Below are positions 1 through 13,344 of a stretch of 64,000 nucleotides of DNA, in pieces; within the stretch, counting starts at the first letter, position 1, and every line of letters begins with the position of its first letter. Both the position numbers and the translations under genes were made by a program. This DNA is from Phallusia mammillata (taxonomy: Eukaryota; Chordata; Ascidiacea; Phlebobranchia; Ascidiidae). The stretch is from contig QLIY01000105.1 in the NCBI GenBank assembly GCA_003260075.1, forward strand, positions 40,240 through 104,239, written 5' to 3'. Below the pieces are notes generated by a model. It had not been told where the DNA came from and ran no database searches. It worked only from the letters and a program-made list of their open reading frames with translations.

Positions 1-961
1 AATAGATGTATTTCGCCTAACCGGCAACCTCAGTTCCTACAGAACCACCTACCAAACATAATTAAAGACCAATAAAATTCTCAGTTATTTATTGTCGTAA
101 ACAATGATCGTCAATGACCATGCTTTCGGTTGGAGGATCTGAAATTGCTCAGTATAATCACTCTCTGTTCTTTGAGGCATAACACCTGAGTAAAGTTACA
201 CCGTTTTGTATTGCATTCTTCACACAACAGTAACAATCTGTTGGGGTTTAAAACACTATATAACTGTAATTATAGTCAAATTATAACGTCACTTTACCAT
301 TACAGTTCCATTGTTAAACGGTTACGTAAACAGCAAGGACAACGAAAAAACAGGGGCTATCTGGCAAGGTAGAAATACTAACACTGAGCTTCAGCTTTGG
401 CCCGGCCTGAGAACTTCTGGTAGGTAACGCCTATGCTCTGTTGCGCCACCTACGCGAAGTTATCAGGCCGGGCCAAAGCTGAAGCTCAGTGTTAGTAGCT
501 CTACCGTCTGGCAAAGTGTCCTGTAATAACTGTAAACTCTCTGTTTATGTTGTTACTATTACATCAAATTATTTTCTTATTGTCGAATTGCGAATCCTGG
601 TTTAGATTTATGTCTTTTTTCGAACAAGGAGTATAGTTTTAATACTTGATAATTTATAACAATATTTACAATTTAACAACAATATTTGGGACATAACAAA
701 TGCTAGATTTGTGAACAACGACAATAATATATTTATCTGCCGCTGGACATGCCGAGACATTATAGAAATCTTACACAACAAATTACTCAACCGAGAAATA
801 TCCGTTGGCGATCTAGGTAATTTTACAAACGCGGCAAATAGGAATTGTAAACGGTAAAAGTTGTTTGGTTTGTCTTTTATATTTGGAGGCCAGCTGCAAA
901 ACTACGGCTGCTTTGCGTGTAGGTTAAAACAGTTACTTGAACTTTTAAGGATCTGAAAAAA
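1..961. other. Upstream region of SASS6
   Basis: No coding exon can be supported here. The stretch is AT-rich and contains one fold-back element at 368-506. The last part before 962 should hold the 5' UTR and promoter of SASS6, but I see no convincing core promoter motif. The short ORF on the minus strand at 608-790 is low complexity and looks like chance. Confidence 0.6.
368..506. mobile_element. Fold-back MITE with 8-bp target duplication
   Basis: Two 50-base arms (368-417 and 456-505) are reverse complements at 47 of 50 positions, around a loop of about 38 bases. The element is bounded by direct 8-bp copies of tctggcaa at 360-367 and 507-514. Near-perfect arms plus an 8-bp duplication point to a miniature inverted-repeat element moved by a hAT-like or similar transposase. 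It has no coding capacity. A transcribed copy would fold into a long hairpin. Confidence 0.8.
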
Positions 962-3900
962 ATGACGGAGACGCTGTACTCAGAAACGCACAAAGTTAAT
1001 TTAAAATGTCAGGACACGGAGGACAAGTAAGTTTGTATGTTTGTGCTTAGATTTTTGCAGTGTCACAAGCATACACGTTAAGTTTTTATTGCATGCTGAC
1101 CATGTTATTATTACGTCTTACTTTGCTGTAGTAGTTTTGGAGTTCATGTCAACCAAATGCAGCAAATGGCAATTTATCTAACATTCGTTAATTTATTCCT
1201 TAGGCAAGTTTTCATCAAGATTACCGTGGAAGTACAAACAACAGTGTCACCATTACACAGAAAAGATTTGCTGGTTCGACTAACAGATGATAAAGATCCT
1301 TTTTTCCTGTACAATCTTTGTCTCGGTGAAGAAGATTTTCAAAGGTTTTGACAAGTTACATTAATTGAAATGATGATAGCAATAATACCACATACTCTAA
1401 ATCAGTAATTTATATCACAGCACCAGTTTTTATAGAAAATTGTATAAAATGGCTACAAAGCTCCACTGGTGTTCTATGTTAATCTATAACAGATGTGGCC
1501 AACACGTCGATCGCGATCGACTGGTCGATCGCCTGCTTTTGACTGGTCGATCGCCGCTAAATTCTCCACAACTAATCAAACGCTTATTAATTGAAAAACA
1601 AATTAAATATTATAAAACAGCACTTCTGTCATTTTGAAACAACGCACACATGTGTAATAAGACAATACCTAAGTAATTGTCACTTTCTTTGTTGCGTAAC
1701 AATTGTTATTTTCGCACCAAATTATGTCGTAACAACTACAATGTTTGTCGTCACAACTTGAGTGTTTGCTTTAACGAAGCTGTTGCGATTGATTGGGGAG
1801 ATTTAAAAGTTCCCACTGACTACTTGGATAAAAATTGTGTGCATATGCGACGTTTTATTGTTGTAATGACTAGGTGATGCTTGCCAACAAAACTCATGAC
1901 CATAAATATGTCGCAATTGTCAAGCAAATCGCATGAAAAAATTTACGTTATTGCTTTGTGCTAGTGTCAGCCTAAATTACGACTGATCAGTCGATCGCGT
2001 ACAATTAAGAAAATTTTCGTCGATCTTAACGACTGGCAAGTTGGCCACCCCTGATCTATAACAACATCAGAACTAATGGGAAAGTAATGTTTGTGCCATA
2101 TCAGAGGCTTGTGGTACAAAATATAACTATACCTGATCTTGTAGAAAAAACTAAATGCATGTTGGTGTTTCTGCAGTAGTAAAAGCATCTAATAACACAA
2201 TCATTGAATTTGTTTTAGCTTAAAGACTCAACAAGGACTTTTGGTGGACTTTAGTGCTTTTCCCCAGCGTTTTATTGCTCTGTTGCAACAATGTTACAGT
2301 GAAGAAATGAGAGATACACCAAAGTTTTTGCTTCAAGTAAGCCCTTACATACTTATTGGACAATGCAACTTGTCAGTAAAGATTACTACAAATATTTTTT
2401 GTCAATTATAAATTTAGTTTGATGTTGATGAAAACACATGTGGTGGTTTTGGTGGCATGAGCTTTGGCAATGGAGTCTTAAAAGTGATTGAAACAAATCC
2501 TTTTAAACATCTTACCCACCTGTGTTTGAATCTCGTCCCTGGAAATGACAGTGATGTCAAGAAGTATCTTGCAACTTGCTTGAAGATTTCTATGGTAAGC
2601 AAGTATTGACCATGTTATTTTTTTAAATTGCTATAATTGTTAATGCAGATGATTCCAGTTAAATGCGTTGGGTTGTACTGGAATTTATATTTAACCCTGT
2701 TTTTACAACTAATCATGGGCTACGATTTGAGAATATAATGATATGAAATGAATGCATTTGTTTAAAGGGAGTTATTTGTAATTTTGTTTTTTCGAACAGG
2801 AAAGACAGAGGACACTGGAGGAAAAACTACAGCAAACTGAACATGATTTAAAGCATAAGTTGGAACAAACAAGACAGCAGCTATCAGACAGGTCTAGGGA
2901 TTTGGATCAGCTTAGGATTGAATCTGGGGGTAGATCAGAGAGATTGACTACCCAACACACAAGGGAATTAAATCTAGAGAGAGAAAAGGCACTTAAAGTA
3001 TGGAAACATTATTAACTTTATTACCATGGCTAAAACTTTAAAGTTTAGTTTAAAGTTTTGTGTCTTTACTTTTGTAAAGTTTATGTTACAAACACCAGCA
3101 TTGTGCTTTTGTTTAAGGAATAACATGTTTGTCTTGGTAGGTAATACTATTTTCTTATTATTTAGATTCAGGAAGAACTGCAGCAACGATATGACCGAGA
3201 AAGAAAGGAGAGTGAGGTCGGATATCAAAAAGCAATTAGGCAAAAGGAAGCAAGACTTTCTGACCTGGAAAACATTAACAAGGTTGGCATTTGGTAAACT
3301 GAAAGTAAATTTATTTTGCACTAAATGTAAAATATTTTAAATCTGAAGAATTTAGGTAGTTTTAATTGCAAAAATGCAAAACAGTACTTTTGCAGGATTT
3401 AACAGACCGAAGGTATCGAGCTGAAGCAACCATAAGGGAACTAAAAACAAAACTGAATTCTTTGGAGGAAGAGCATCGGAGATGTAGAAATGATTTGCAG
3501 CAAGCAAGAAGGGAGAACTGCTCTCTTGATGCTGAGCGACATGCACAGGTCTGCATAGCATTTATGTTATTTATGTTAAAAATTGCTATATTTCAATTGG
3601 CTGAGGATACTCATTTCTACATCTCCGATGCTCTGAATCTTTTGTTTGTCATTTGCTGCGTTTCTTTTCCCACAACAATTTGACATGTTTTTTTCCAAAT
3701 TGCCATGTAAGATTTAGACAACCTCTGAAATAAATAACACTACCACTAGTGCATTTTAAAACCTTATAATTATGATTTTTTTTGTTTCAGGACAAAAGCA
3801 TTCAACAGTTGAAAACAAGAGTAGCTGTGCTTGAACAGGAATTACTGGACAAGGAGCAGCTTGTGTCCAGGATCACATCATCACTTGATGCCTCTCAACA

Positions 3901-6235
3901 ACAGAAAGATCAACTGGATGAGAGAAAAACTGAACAACAAGGGCAAATAAGAAAACTTGAGGCAACTGTAAAAGAAATGTCTGAAGAATTGCAAAAGGTC
4001 AGTACATCTCAATTTCTAAAAAAGCCTACTATTTGTTTCAATACAGTACAAAATATTTCACTAGTGCATGATGTTTATACATTAGGCCTCTTTTTCAATA
4101 CTTTTTCTAATGTTTGAATCCATATTTTAAAAGCAGTTTCATTACATATTTTAATAAACCCAAATTACTTATCCACTGCTTTGAACAGGGAAATGAAATT
4201 ATTAGAAAACTTCAAGATGAAAGAAGGGGTTATATCAGTAAAGTAAAAATCAAGAATGAGGTTACCACGAGACAGGAATATCTAATTGGGGAAAAGGATC
4301 AAGCTATTGACAAAATGAAAAGAGAAATTGATGAAAAGTCCACCACTTTAAAGGTTTGACTTGTAATGTAATTTTTTGGTTTTATGTTATCTTAATTTTA
4401 TCTGTTGTTGCAGAAATGTGAGGAGGAAGTAGCCAGACTAAAAGATCAAGTCACAGTTACTCTTGAAAAGTTAGAAGAAAGCAAAGGACTGCTAAAAACA
4501 AATGAAAATGGTAAAAATGTGAAAACTGTTGACAAGTTTAAGTTTATGAAAAAATAGGATTTTACTGAAAAAGTGGTTATTGGTTGTTTTTGTCTATCAA
4601 GAACGGGCTGGGGGATACATATCTTTAGATTTGAGTTACAAGTGTTGTATTTTTGTTTATTTAGTGATCAATTGGTTAAACAAGCAACTGAACGAGAGGC
4701 AAATCATGGGTCGAAATGCTCCTCCACAGCAAGCTCATCACCCTCACCCAGCACCTGCACAACAATTACACTCATATGACCGACATACACCTGGTGCATT
4801 TCCCTCATATGATCGCACAACTGTAAGTTTTCAACACAATTGTGGTTTTATGTATATAGGCAGTCATCCTTTTTGGTGCAGTCAAACCAGACCATGTCAC
4901 ACTTTTATACACCTATCATATGCAAACAAATAATGTGCATACAACGTAACAACATAAATGGCGGCATCATTGACAGTTAGTGTTGATTGCCAAATTGTTC
5001 AGCCTAATCAATGGATAAAGTAGAATATTGATCTGAACTTTTAGGCATGTCTAGATGGATATTATAAGATCAATCTATTTCTTTGCATCAGTAATTACAA
5101 ACAAAATACATACAGACACTGGGTTGTTGGTGGACAAAGGAGCGGTGTTGCGGTCATTAATAGTATCTAAATAGGCTGTGCACCCAGAGTAACAGGTTAT
5201 AGGGAAGTGCCGTGCCGTGCCAGAACCCGAGTACTCGGTACCGAGCATTGTTGTTTGTAATGCTCGGTGCTCGGCCGAGCAGTTGCACAAACTGACCCGA
5301 GCGTTAAATTTGCATATTCATGCCCTGCCAACATATGTAACTAGTGTTCGAAAGAGTGTCTATGAACAAAAACGAATGATTTTTCAAATGCACTAGATGG
5401 TGGAAAAACGCGTACTTTATGGGCATGTACAGCTTAATAAAACACCGCCGATGACGTAAGAGGCCTTGTAGAGCTAAAACGTAGAAAGGGGATTTTTGTG
5501 ACGTCATAATGCACCGAGCGTTAAAGTGAGATGCTCGGTGCTCGACCAAACAGAACATTTGCAGTTTTGGCACATCTCTAACAGGTTATGTATGTTGTGA
5601 ATGATATTACATGTAGGAAATATCCTTTCTTCGTTTAAATTATTTAAAAAGTGTTTTAAATGTGGTCAACTATCTACTATGGCTTGCAAAGTTTTGTCAA
5701 GCGGTTATGATGATTGTGCTTAATAAGATTTATTTTCAAATATGTAAGGCTTAATTATGCAGCAAAAAACTGATAAGCATTCATTGGTAAAATAAATCCC
5801 CGTTGTTTACAGCCACATTACAGCACACCGATTGGCGCCAACCCCACCCCTCCTCACATATCTGTGTCACAAAACACTCCAATACCCATATCATCCAGCC
5901 CTGGTGCTCAGCAGCTCAACCAGCCGCATCACGTGGCCAAGCCAAATTCGTCATCCCCGGGTGCTCGAATCCCCCGACCCAACGTCACCCACACACCCCA
6001 GGTTGTCTACAACCCCGGGAAGAAGGACAAGGAGAATCAATCACCGCTAGCGAAGTGAGTGACTTTGGTTATGTTTAGTTTCGGGTCGAAGATTTACCAC
6101 TTGTCTGTCGTCGGAACCGATGCTGCTGCCGCTGCTACTGTTGTTTGCGCCCGTCGCTTTGCATGAAATATGTTTGCCGTTTGCCAAGTTGCATAAAAAG
6201 CCTGGCTGCAACATTATTGCGAGTGCAAACATATC

Positions 6236-6328
<93 letters not shown>

Positions 6329-7191
6329 ACTTAGTCATACATTATGCCTGGCAGCAATAGCTTATTTCATATCTAATATATATTTGTTGTCGTAGTCGGG
6401 TTTGGGTTATGTGAACATTACCACTATTAGAAAATCATTAGCTTTGTTTCATTTTGTAATCAAACAGGTGAACTGCAACGTTTCCAAACAAAAACGGAAC
6501 ACTTGTTTCATATCCGTCAATTAAATGATAATCTTTATTGTTCTGATTCAAATCCAGAACAAAAAGTTACATATGCTGAAAACAAAACAATTTTCATCAT
6601 CGAAGTCTTGCTGTGTTAACCAACCTATTTTTTTACAAAAAAAATTATGCAAAATAACAACATCATTATTTTTTAGAAGCAGCGAGAACTCGATAGACCC
6701 CAAGTATTTGGCCCGATCGGCTGACGTCATCACAGTTCGTAGCATGTCGCCAGGTGGCGCACCTTCTCCGCCCAAAACTCACATTTCCACGAAACCGACA
6801 AATGTTCCTTCAAGCCGTCTCAGCCAACAGGTACAGTAATTCAAAGGATCTACAAGCCTTAAATCAGGCCAGACTTGCAAAAATAAGTAGAACGCTTGTG
6901 TTTAGCGGGCTTGCATCTCTTCGTATTAGTTCGGATGCCGGTCGTCCAGTGCTCGTAAACAGATCAATCGCTCCGGTGCTTGCTCGAATCCCCATGCATA
7001 TCGACCTAACCTGCATGTCTTCGGTTTCCTCACCTTGCACCTTTAATCATTACATTTTTTGTATTTCTTTGCAGGTGATCAACAAGGCAACCATCGCTCG
7101 CCCGAACAACGTGAGATTCCAGCCGCAATCTCATCCCCCACCTCCCATTGTATCGGCTTACTTTACTGGCGCTTTACCTAAGCAAGCCTAA
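962..7191 (+). CDS. SASS6: Spindle assembly abnormal protein 6 homologue (SAS-6), 14 exons
   Basis: SAS-6 builds the ninefold cartwheel that templates centrioles. My model has coding exons 962-1026, 1204-1344, 2219-2336, 2418-2594, 2800-2997, 3166-3282, 3396-3548, 3791-3997, 4189-4353, 4414-4510, 4665-4822, 5813-6054, 6680-6830 and 7075-7191. Together they give 2106 nt, an open frame of 701 aa ending in TAA. Residues 1-167 form the globular head: [20 protein letters not shown] and [11 protein letters not shown] match vertebrate SAS-6 closely. Residues 168 to about 480 are a charged coiled coil, the dimerising rod. The conserved WLNKQLNE segment follows at about residues 483-490. The rest is a Pro/Ser/His-rich, probably disordered tail. 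Human SAS-6 is about 657 aa, so length fits. The exon 13 acceptor (ttagaag before 6680) was chosen because the nearer AG would bring an early stop. The head exons and rod are certain; tail splice sites are less so. Confidence 0.95.
1490..2053. mobile_element. hAT-like non-autonomous element in SASS6 intron 2
   Basis: The left end reads cagatgtggccaac and the right end gttggccacccctg, imperfect inverted repeats. Perfect 8-bp direct copies of atctataa flank it at 1482-1489 and 2054-2061. Short CAGGGGTGGCCAAC-type ends with an 8-bp duplication are typical of hAT transposons. The 564-bp body has no transposase frame. Its ends resemble those of the element at 42909-43831. It lies within SASS6 intron 2 (1345-2218) and makes up most of that intron. 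Confidence 0.88.
5200..5580. mobile_element. hAT-like MITE with TAGGGAAGTGCC ends, in SASS6 intron 11
   Basis: The element starts tagggaagtgcc and ends ggcacatctcta, which are inverted repeats with two mismatches. Perfect 8-bp duplications acaggtta lie at 5192-5199 and 5581-5588. It is 381 bp long and carries several gctcggtgctcg and cgagcg motifs near both ends. There is no coding capacity. A related, more degraded copy begins near 7929. Confidence 0.9.
6239..6325. repeat. Run of 87 C in SASS6 intron 12
   Basis: An uninterrupted run of 87 C residues lies between SASS6 exons 12 and 13. A pure tract this long is either a real poly(dC) repeat of uncertain length or a filled assembly gap. The ORFs that read through it as poly-Pro or poly-Gly are not genes. 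Confidence 0.7.
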
Positions 7192-7928
7192 CACGATTTT
7201 CTGTCTAAATCGCTTCTGGTCCAAACGCCTTTGAACTAAAGTTTTTGGATTTGGCTAGTCAGGATAGTAAGGAAGACGTGTTGATTTCTGATACAACCCT
7301 AGTTGTTTTCTGTTTCAAAGATATATAAATGTATTTGTGGTAACAATCGCCGTTTGTTTCTTTTCTTGGAGTTCCTCAATTGCCTTGTGAATGCTACCCA
7401 GGCGTAAGCCAACTCGATTTGGGGTAATTATTCGTGAATCCATCGGACTTGTAAATGTGTCTTGTGAGTGCCAAAGAACGCCACTTAATCGATATGTTTC
7501 TATTGATATTACTTGCAGCTATGTTCATGCGAAAAGTCTACATCTCTGTTTAAATATACCAGTTGATACGATAACTAGCTAAACATATACGTGTATGCTT
7601 AAAGACCTGCATTTTGTTAGGACAATCTAAGATGGGAAAGGTTGAAACAAGTTATTGGATAAACTAAAACCTGTTTGAAGGCCCTTTGTCTGCAAAACGT
7701 TAGATATGTAAAAGTCAAGTTATTCGCTTAGTGTTGTCTAAAAATTCGTGCGGGAAACTCCTGTCAAAACCGTTTTACAATTCAGACATTGTACCAATGT
7801 TTCTGTCATATCATTTTCTCAACTCGCAAGCTATTTTGGAAGTAACTGTTTTTGCGTTGACCTTTTTCTTAATTTAAAACCTATGTATTTCGCTCATATT
7901 GATTTTTAGTTTGTTAAAGCATTACTAT

Positions 7929-8185
7929 TAGGGATGGGCCGAGTCGAGCCAAAACCCGGTGCTTGGCTGTGCAGGTGCACAAATTGACCCGAGCATCGAA
8001 TTTGCGTATTCATGCCCTGCTAACATACGAAACTAGTGTTCGAAATGGTGTCCAAGAACAAGAATTACTGTTTTTCAAATGTGTTACATGGTGGAAAAGC
8101 GCGTATTTCTGGGGCCTGTTTAGGATAATACACCGCTGGTGACCTCGGAAAGCTACAAAACTAGAGTAGAATTGGGAGTGTCAAG
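7929..8185. mobile_element. Degenerate copy of the 5200-5580 element
   Basis: It starts tagggatgggcc, like the left end of the element at 5200. The two then share long diverged blocks, for example tgacccgagc, tattcatgccctgc, aactagtgttcgaaa and atggtggaaaa. Similarity fades at about 8150-8190 and no matching right end or target duplication was found. It is probably an old, 3'-truncated copy. Confidence 0.7.
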
Positions 8186-8984
8186 TGTAACTGTGTAATC
8201 TGGATACCACTTCGGATACTGGTTGAACTGTAGCAACATGAGTAATTGACGCCTTGGCACTATCGCGAAGTGATTACTTAAAAATAGTGTGAACTGGACT
8301 TCGCTTTACGCTGCTCAAAACCGAATGGCTCTCAAACTATTCAAATCAGCAAATGTATAAATCCAATTTTTTATATCTGGACGTCTTAGTTTTCATCCTA
8401 GCTCTTAATGGTGGGAGTAAAATGAAAAACGGCTCTGAAACAACCTCAATATCCTGGCGTTTAATTTTGTATAGGTTCGTTGTTATTGCTGATTTCGGAC
8501 AAAACGTTTGGATACGTCCGGCTGTGCAAAGTTGTCCAAAGTGTCAATTTCCAATCTAGCGCCGAAAACTCAGGCGTCAAGATCCAAACTATGCCCTACT
8601 CTTGTTAAGTACAAAGAAGACCAGTCGCGCAGATAGAAACAAACTATGCGAGGTCAAGTACTAAGGGCGATTACTGTTTGCCTATCGCAGCCAAGCATGC
8701 GACGTTTTATTACTGCGACCTAAAATGACGCCACAATTGCGTGCTAACGACCAATGGCACACAGTAGCGCCCACTTGCGGTTGGGTGTAAAGTTACAGCG
8801 AAGTGTTCCTCAGTTGAAAGACAAACCATTTTCAACAGTGCAGGCGGCAAAAATGACATGTTCTACCGTGACCTTTATACAAACTCAACAAGGTGACGAA
8901 GCCAATCAACGAACTGTTTTTGCGAAAACATGCACAACTAGCCAAAGCAGTACGATCGTTCGGGCTCGTGTGAACACTGTAGAG

Positions 8985-9284
8985 CAGGGGTCGGCAACCC
9001 CCGGCACGTGAAATGACTTTATGGCACGGCTACCGATTTGCTAATTCGTTTTCACGTATTTTTTAAAATAATTTAAACTAATACACTGCTGGTTTTCAGT
9101 TCGTTATGATGTAAATCTTAAAAATCATAAGCCACATGCACGATTGTGGCTACTTTTTTATTGATTTTAATCAGCTGGCACCATAAACCACTACTTTTAC
9201 ACAGAAATGTTGGCACGCCAGGCCATTGCCATTTTAAAAGAGCGACTAATTTGGCATGCAGCGTTAGAAAGTTGCCTACCCCAG
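8985..9284. mobile_element. hAT-like MITE with CAGGGGTCGGCAACC ends
   Basis: The left end is caggggtcggcaacc and the right end gttgcctaccccag, imperfect inverted repeats. Flanking octamers ctgtagag (8977-8984) and ctatacag (9285-9292) match at 6 of 8 positions, fitting an old 8-bp duplication. The element is 300 bp and includes the hAT-like phrases ggcacgtgaaatgac and tggcacg. No open frame of note. Confidence 0.75.
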
Positions 9285-12200
9285 CTATACAGCTAGACTA
9301 TGCCACAGAATTGACAACTTCAACTTAATGTTCATGTTTGAAGCTATTTATTGCAGTTGCCAGTAAAAAACACTCGCTTGGAGTGACCTAGCCTAGGCCA
9401 CAGTCCGAACATTCTTTTACAATTTTTAATTTAATAGCAGATTGGTTGCAAAACTGCCTGTAGCTGGATAAACTAGAACATGTCGCCAATCAAAGGGTAG
9501 AAACAACAATGTTGGCCGTACAAAAATAATTAAATTAACAATCAAGTAAAATACCTTAATATTTCAAAAGTAGCGCCACTGAGCGAACCTTGAATTACAT
9601 TTTGTTACGGGGCGGTTTAATAAAGGTTTCTGTACAGTCGTTACACTCCGTAAACCGTTATTCCATTGGATTGAGTCGGCCAAAGGTTGGAATGCCAGTC
9701 ATACAAGCAATGGCTAAAAATAGAACCAACAAAGCACCGTTTCTTTGTAATCTCCATGACCTTATAGGGAGAAATAGACACAAAACGTATAATTTATAGC
9801 TCAGTTACAATTTTCGGCCACCACCAACATAAATTCATTCTCTCTGAACCAGAATACTTTTGGCGACAGGATTAGCAGTATAAAGATGTTTTTTCCTCAT
9901 CTTGCCATACGACGATTTTAAAGACATGAAATATGAAAAACTTAGCTAAATGACAAAAACATTAAATCTTTTTTTGATAAATGTATTTTTTGGGCCGTTT
10001 TGTGCCGGATGGTTGGTAACACTGGCTTAAAAAATCGAATCTAACTCTATCTCTTGCCCGATGTTTATAAACACTGGCGTTTTGTTTTCTTTGCCGCGAC
10101 TTACTAAGAAATCCCTGTGTTATTCGCTTGTCACAGCTGTTTACACCGAGTCAGGTTTTAAGCCTGACAAATTCGTCCTGTGATCTGTTTGCTGTACGAA
10201 AATTCTTTCACTTGATTCTGATAGATTAGCGAATTTGAAATATTTCGTAATGTTCAAAGTTGACCTTAGATGGTTGTGTTTCATTTTTTTTGCCTAAAAA
10301 GAATTAAGTAAGTACTTGGCCAAAAAAAAGCGCAACGATTAGAACAAAAGAGATGCTGCAAAAGTTTTGTGGACGTATGTTTCTGCATAAAATATTATGT
10401 CTTTTTGAAAAACAGCGTAGTTTTTCTGTTAAATTTTATCTAAAATAAACTGTGCATGAAAGACTTGTTAATCAAATTGTTTCGACATTGTTTGATATAG
10501 TTTCTCGGGAGACAGGCTAAACGCCGGAAAGGAAATGTATTTATTAATTTTTTTTAAATGAAACAATTACGTGACGTACCGGATGAATTTTGGTATGTTT
10601 GATGCTTGACAGAAATTTCTGACCTACGAGAGACTGTTATACACCCTAAACCAAATAGGTGGTTTTCTGACACATTGACCACATTAATGAGGTTTTTTTA
10701 TGTACACCGTTCGTTCTTTAAACCACCTTTACGTATCAAGAAAGGATGGGTTTTGCCACAGTTTCTGCCCCTCGTGTGGCATGATATATAGTGGTGAAAT
10801 CAATCATAGTTTAGGCCACAGACTCCCAACTTATCTAAAGACACGAGTCCATGACACACTACAGCCTACGTCATATAAGTATTTATAAAATGCATTACAG
10901 TAGCTTGCTTGTTGTGCCAATACACATTAAACGCGGTGGTAAACTTAGAAACGGCCCAACCCGTTTCCATTTTCATGTCTTTTAAATCCAAAGTTCCGCA
11001 TGGTGAATTTAACCCATCGCACCCAGCTAACAAAAAAAATCCCTGGTATTATTTATTACAATTTGGAGTCGTTTACAACCAAATGAAATCTGCATAGACG
11101 CTTCAGGGGTGATCCCAGTTATAAATGTATGTTCATCTTCAAATCTAAGATGTGTCGTTCAAAATTTTGTTCTCTTTGTACTATTCTGATCAAAGAGGCC
11201 ACCCAAATTTACTGTAAAAATATACGATTGAAGTATGAACAACAACGGTACATTGTCGTATACGGGGCTATTGTATCTGTGACCTACAGGGCAGCATGAA
11301 CTTCTTCGACTAGTCCCTACCCCACACGGGTGAAGTTTTCACTTTCACAGCATGCAGCGGAACCGTCAACAACCCTCGTGCCCAAACCCTCGCCCCAGTC
11401 GCCCTGCCCCCCGGTGTCGGGACAGGAAACCGACTTCTGTCCATGTGGTGACGTCCAATGTGTGTTGCTCGTTACACCGCGCCGCTCACAACTTTCAGCA
11501 GTAACCTAATCTTGCCTTTGCAACGTCACGCTATGCGTGCCAAAGCCCGGCCCCCGTCTGCACCCCGCAATGCATTCGCCGCCACGTACGGTGTCCCCTT
11601 TCATAACAACTTGTATTCGGCACTATTCGCCAGCGCCGGCAATTGATACAAAGCGCGTTATAAATTATAATTTGCCACAGCACTATAGATATTTGTGCCA
11701 ACAAAACTGTCCATTATAAGAACCACAGTACATTTTGGCTCCATCCTGTATCTAAATTTCAATGTCATCGACAGCGCCCCCTCGCCCATCATCCACAATT
11801 GAGTAAAGTCATTCAACGATGAGAGGATCCACGAACTTTTTCTAAACACCGTCGCGCTGTTTTAAAGCTGTTTGGACGCGATTCAATGCTTCGAAGGCAG
11901 CGTCATTTTCCCACGGACACCAAAAGTCATTGCACAACACACCTTTCTATGGTTTATCAATACGATTGTGGTTCACTGACAACCGATGTCGTAATGATGC
12001 TGACGTTTTTGTACTTTTTCCAGTGGGTCGGTCAGATACCAGTAACTTGATCGAAAATGTTGCGCTTCTTCGTTCGGTTGTAGCGACCAAATTACATACA
12101 CAGGCCGTCCCTTGGCGACACCAGAACAACTATATTCAGGTCGGCTTTCACTGAATGCGGGTGGCAACTCGTGTGGGGTCGTGTTCGTGAGTATTGGGGG

Positions 12201-13344
12201 TCCATTTAATCCCCTCACTGCGCTCGTGCTAATGGTCGCCGTGGGTGGCAACAAATACAGGCGTTTTGCGACAAGTGCTGTTGCTGGCAATGAACCTGTC
12301 ATCAGATTCTACCAGCCACGGCGCAAAGTCATCAACTAGTCGCTGTACTCGGTAATCAGATCGCTTCTACCTACTTACACACGTTTGGCCGGCGATTGTT
12401 TGGTGTCCGTTGTCAAACAACTCCCGGCTGTTGGCCCACCTTAAGCAAAATCTATTATTAATAAGCGTTAGCACGCAGAGCGGTGAGCTAATTAGTCGGC
12501 AGTTGTTGTCCAGGTGGTCAAAGACAGGCATGGAAAGTTGTTGCAAGCTATTTCAGTGCAGTAAGCTACTATAAAGTGGATCGTTTATCATACATTAAGC
12601 AGCCAATTGTTTGTTGATCGTCTTAGATACAGATGTGCGGTGTTTGGTGATCTGATTAGGTGTGAAGGTTATGGTTCGGTATTGGTTTATCGCTTTAGCT
12701 TACGCTGAAGAAGGATATAAGAACTAATTAGCCATAGATAACTGTTTTGTAATGGAAAACACTCACCTGTGTGACACAACGGTATTTTGCAACAAAATTA
12801 CAAAATAAATTATTAACAAGTCACTTCTGCTGCCAAAACTGACCAAAACAGCCTGACTGCATCGTTTGCAAGAACTTTTGTCTGCGCTTGATTTCTCAAA
12901 GATTTTTGGTGACAAGCTGCAGACAGTGCACACTGTTTCGACCTATAAGGTTTTTTTTGGTGACATGTATGTGAATTTCTGATAATTTGTAATATTTTGA
13001 GGTGTTTTTTAGATAAAAAAGTAATGATTAATAAATATTAAGTAAACGTGGTTTGTATTGTGTGACAAATATGTCATAGAAGTCACTTAAAACCAACTTA
13101 CGCTTTACTGGATATACGCTTCAATATGTCCAACTTCAATATGATATTGGAGTTACGCTTGCAAATGTTTTCAAATTTTTTAAAATACTGTCACAATGTG
13201 GTATTTTATTGCCTTATGAAAAACCTTTGCCTTTTTTGAAGCGAATTATAAACTTCTAACTCTGGCAGCATTGGCGCGATGACGCTTCGTTGTTTGGGAC
13301 ACGATTCCACTGCTGATTGTGATGCGAACAATAACCAGCGGCGA

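Noticed and set aside
6120-6395. Open frames with poly-Pro or poly-Gly across the 87-base C run
   Set aside because: They come from the homopolymer and lie inside a SASS6 intron.
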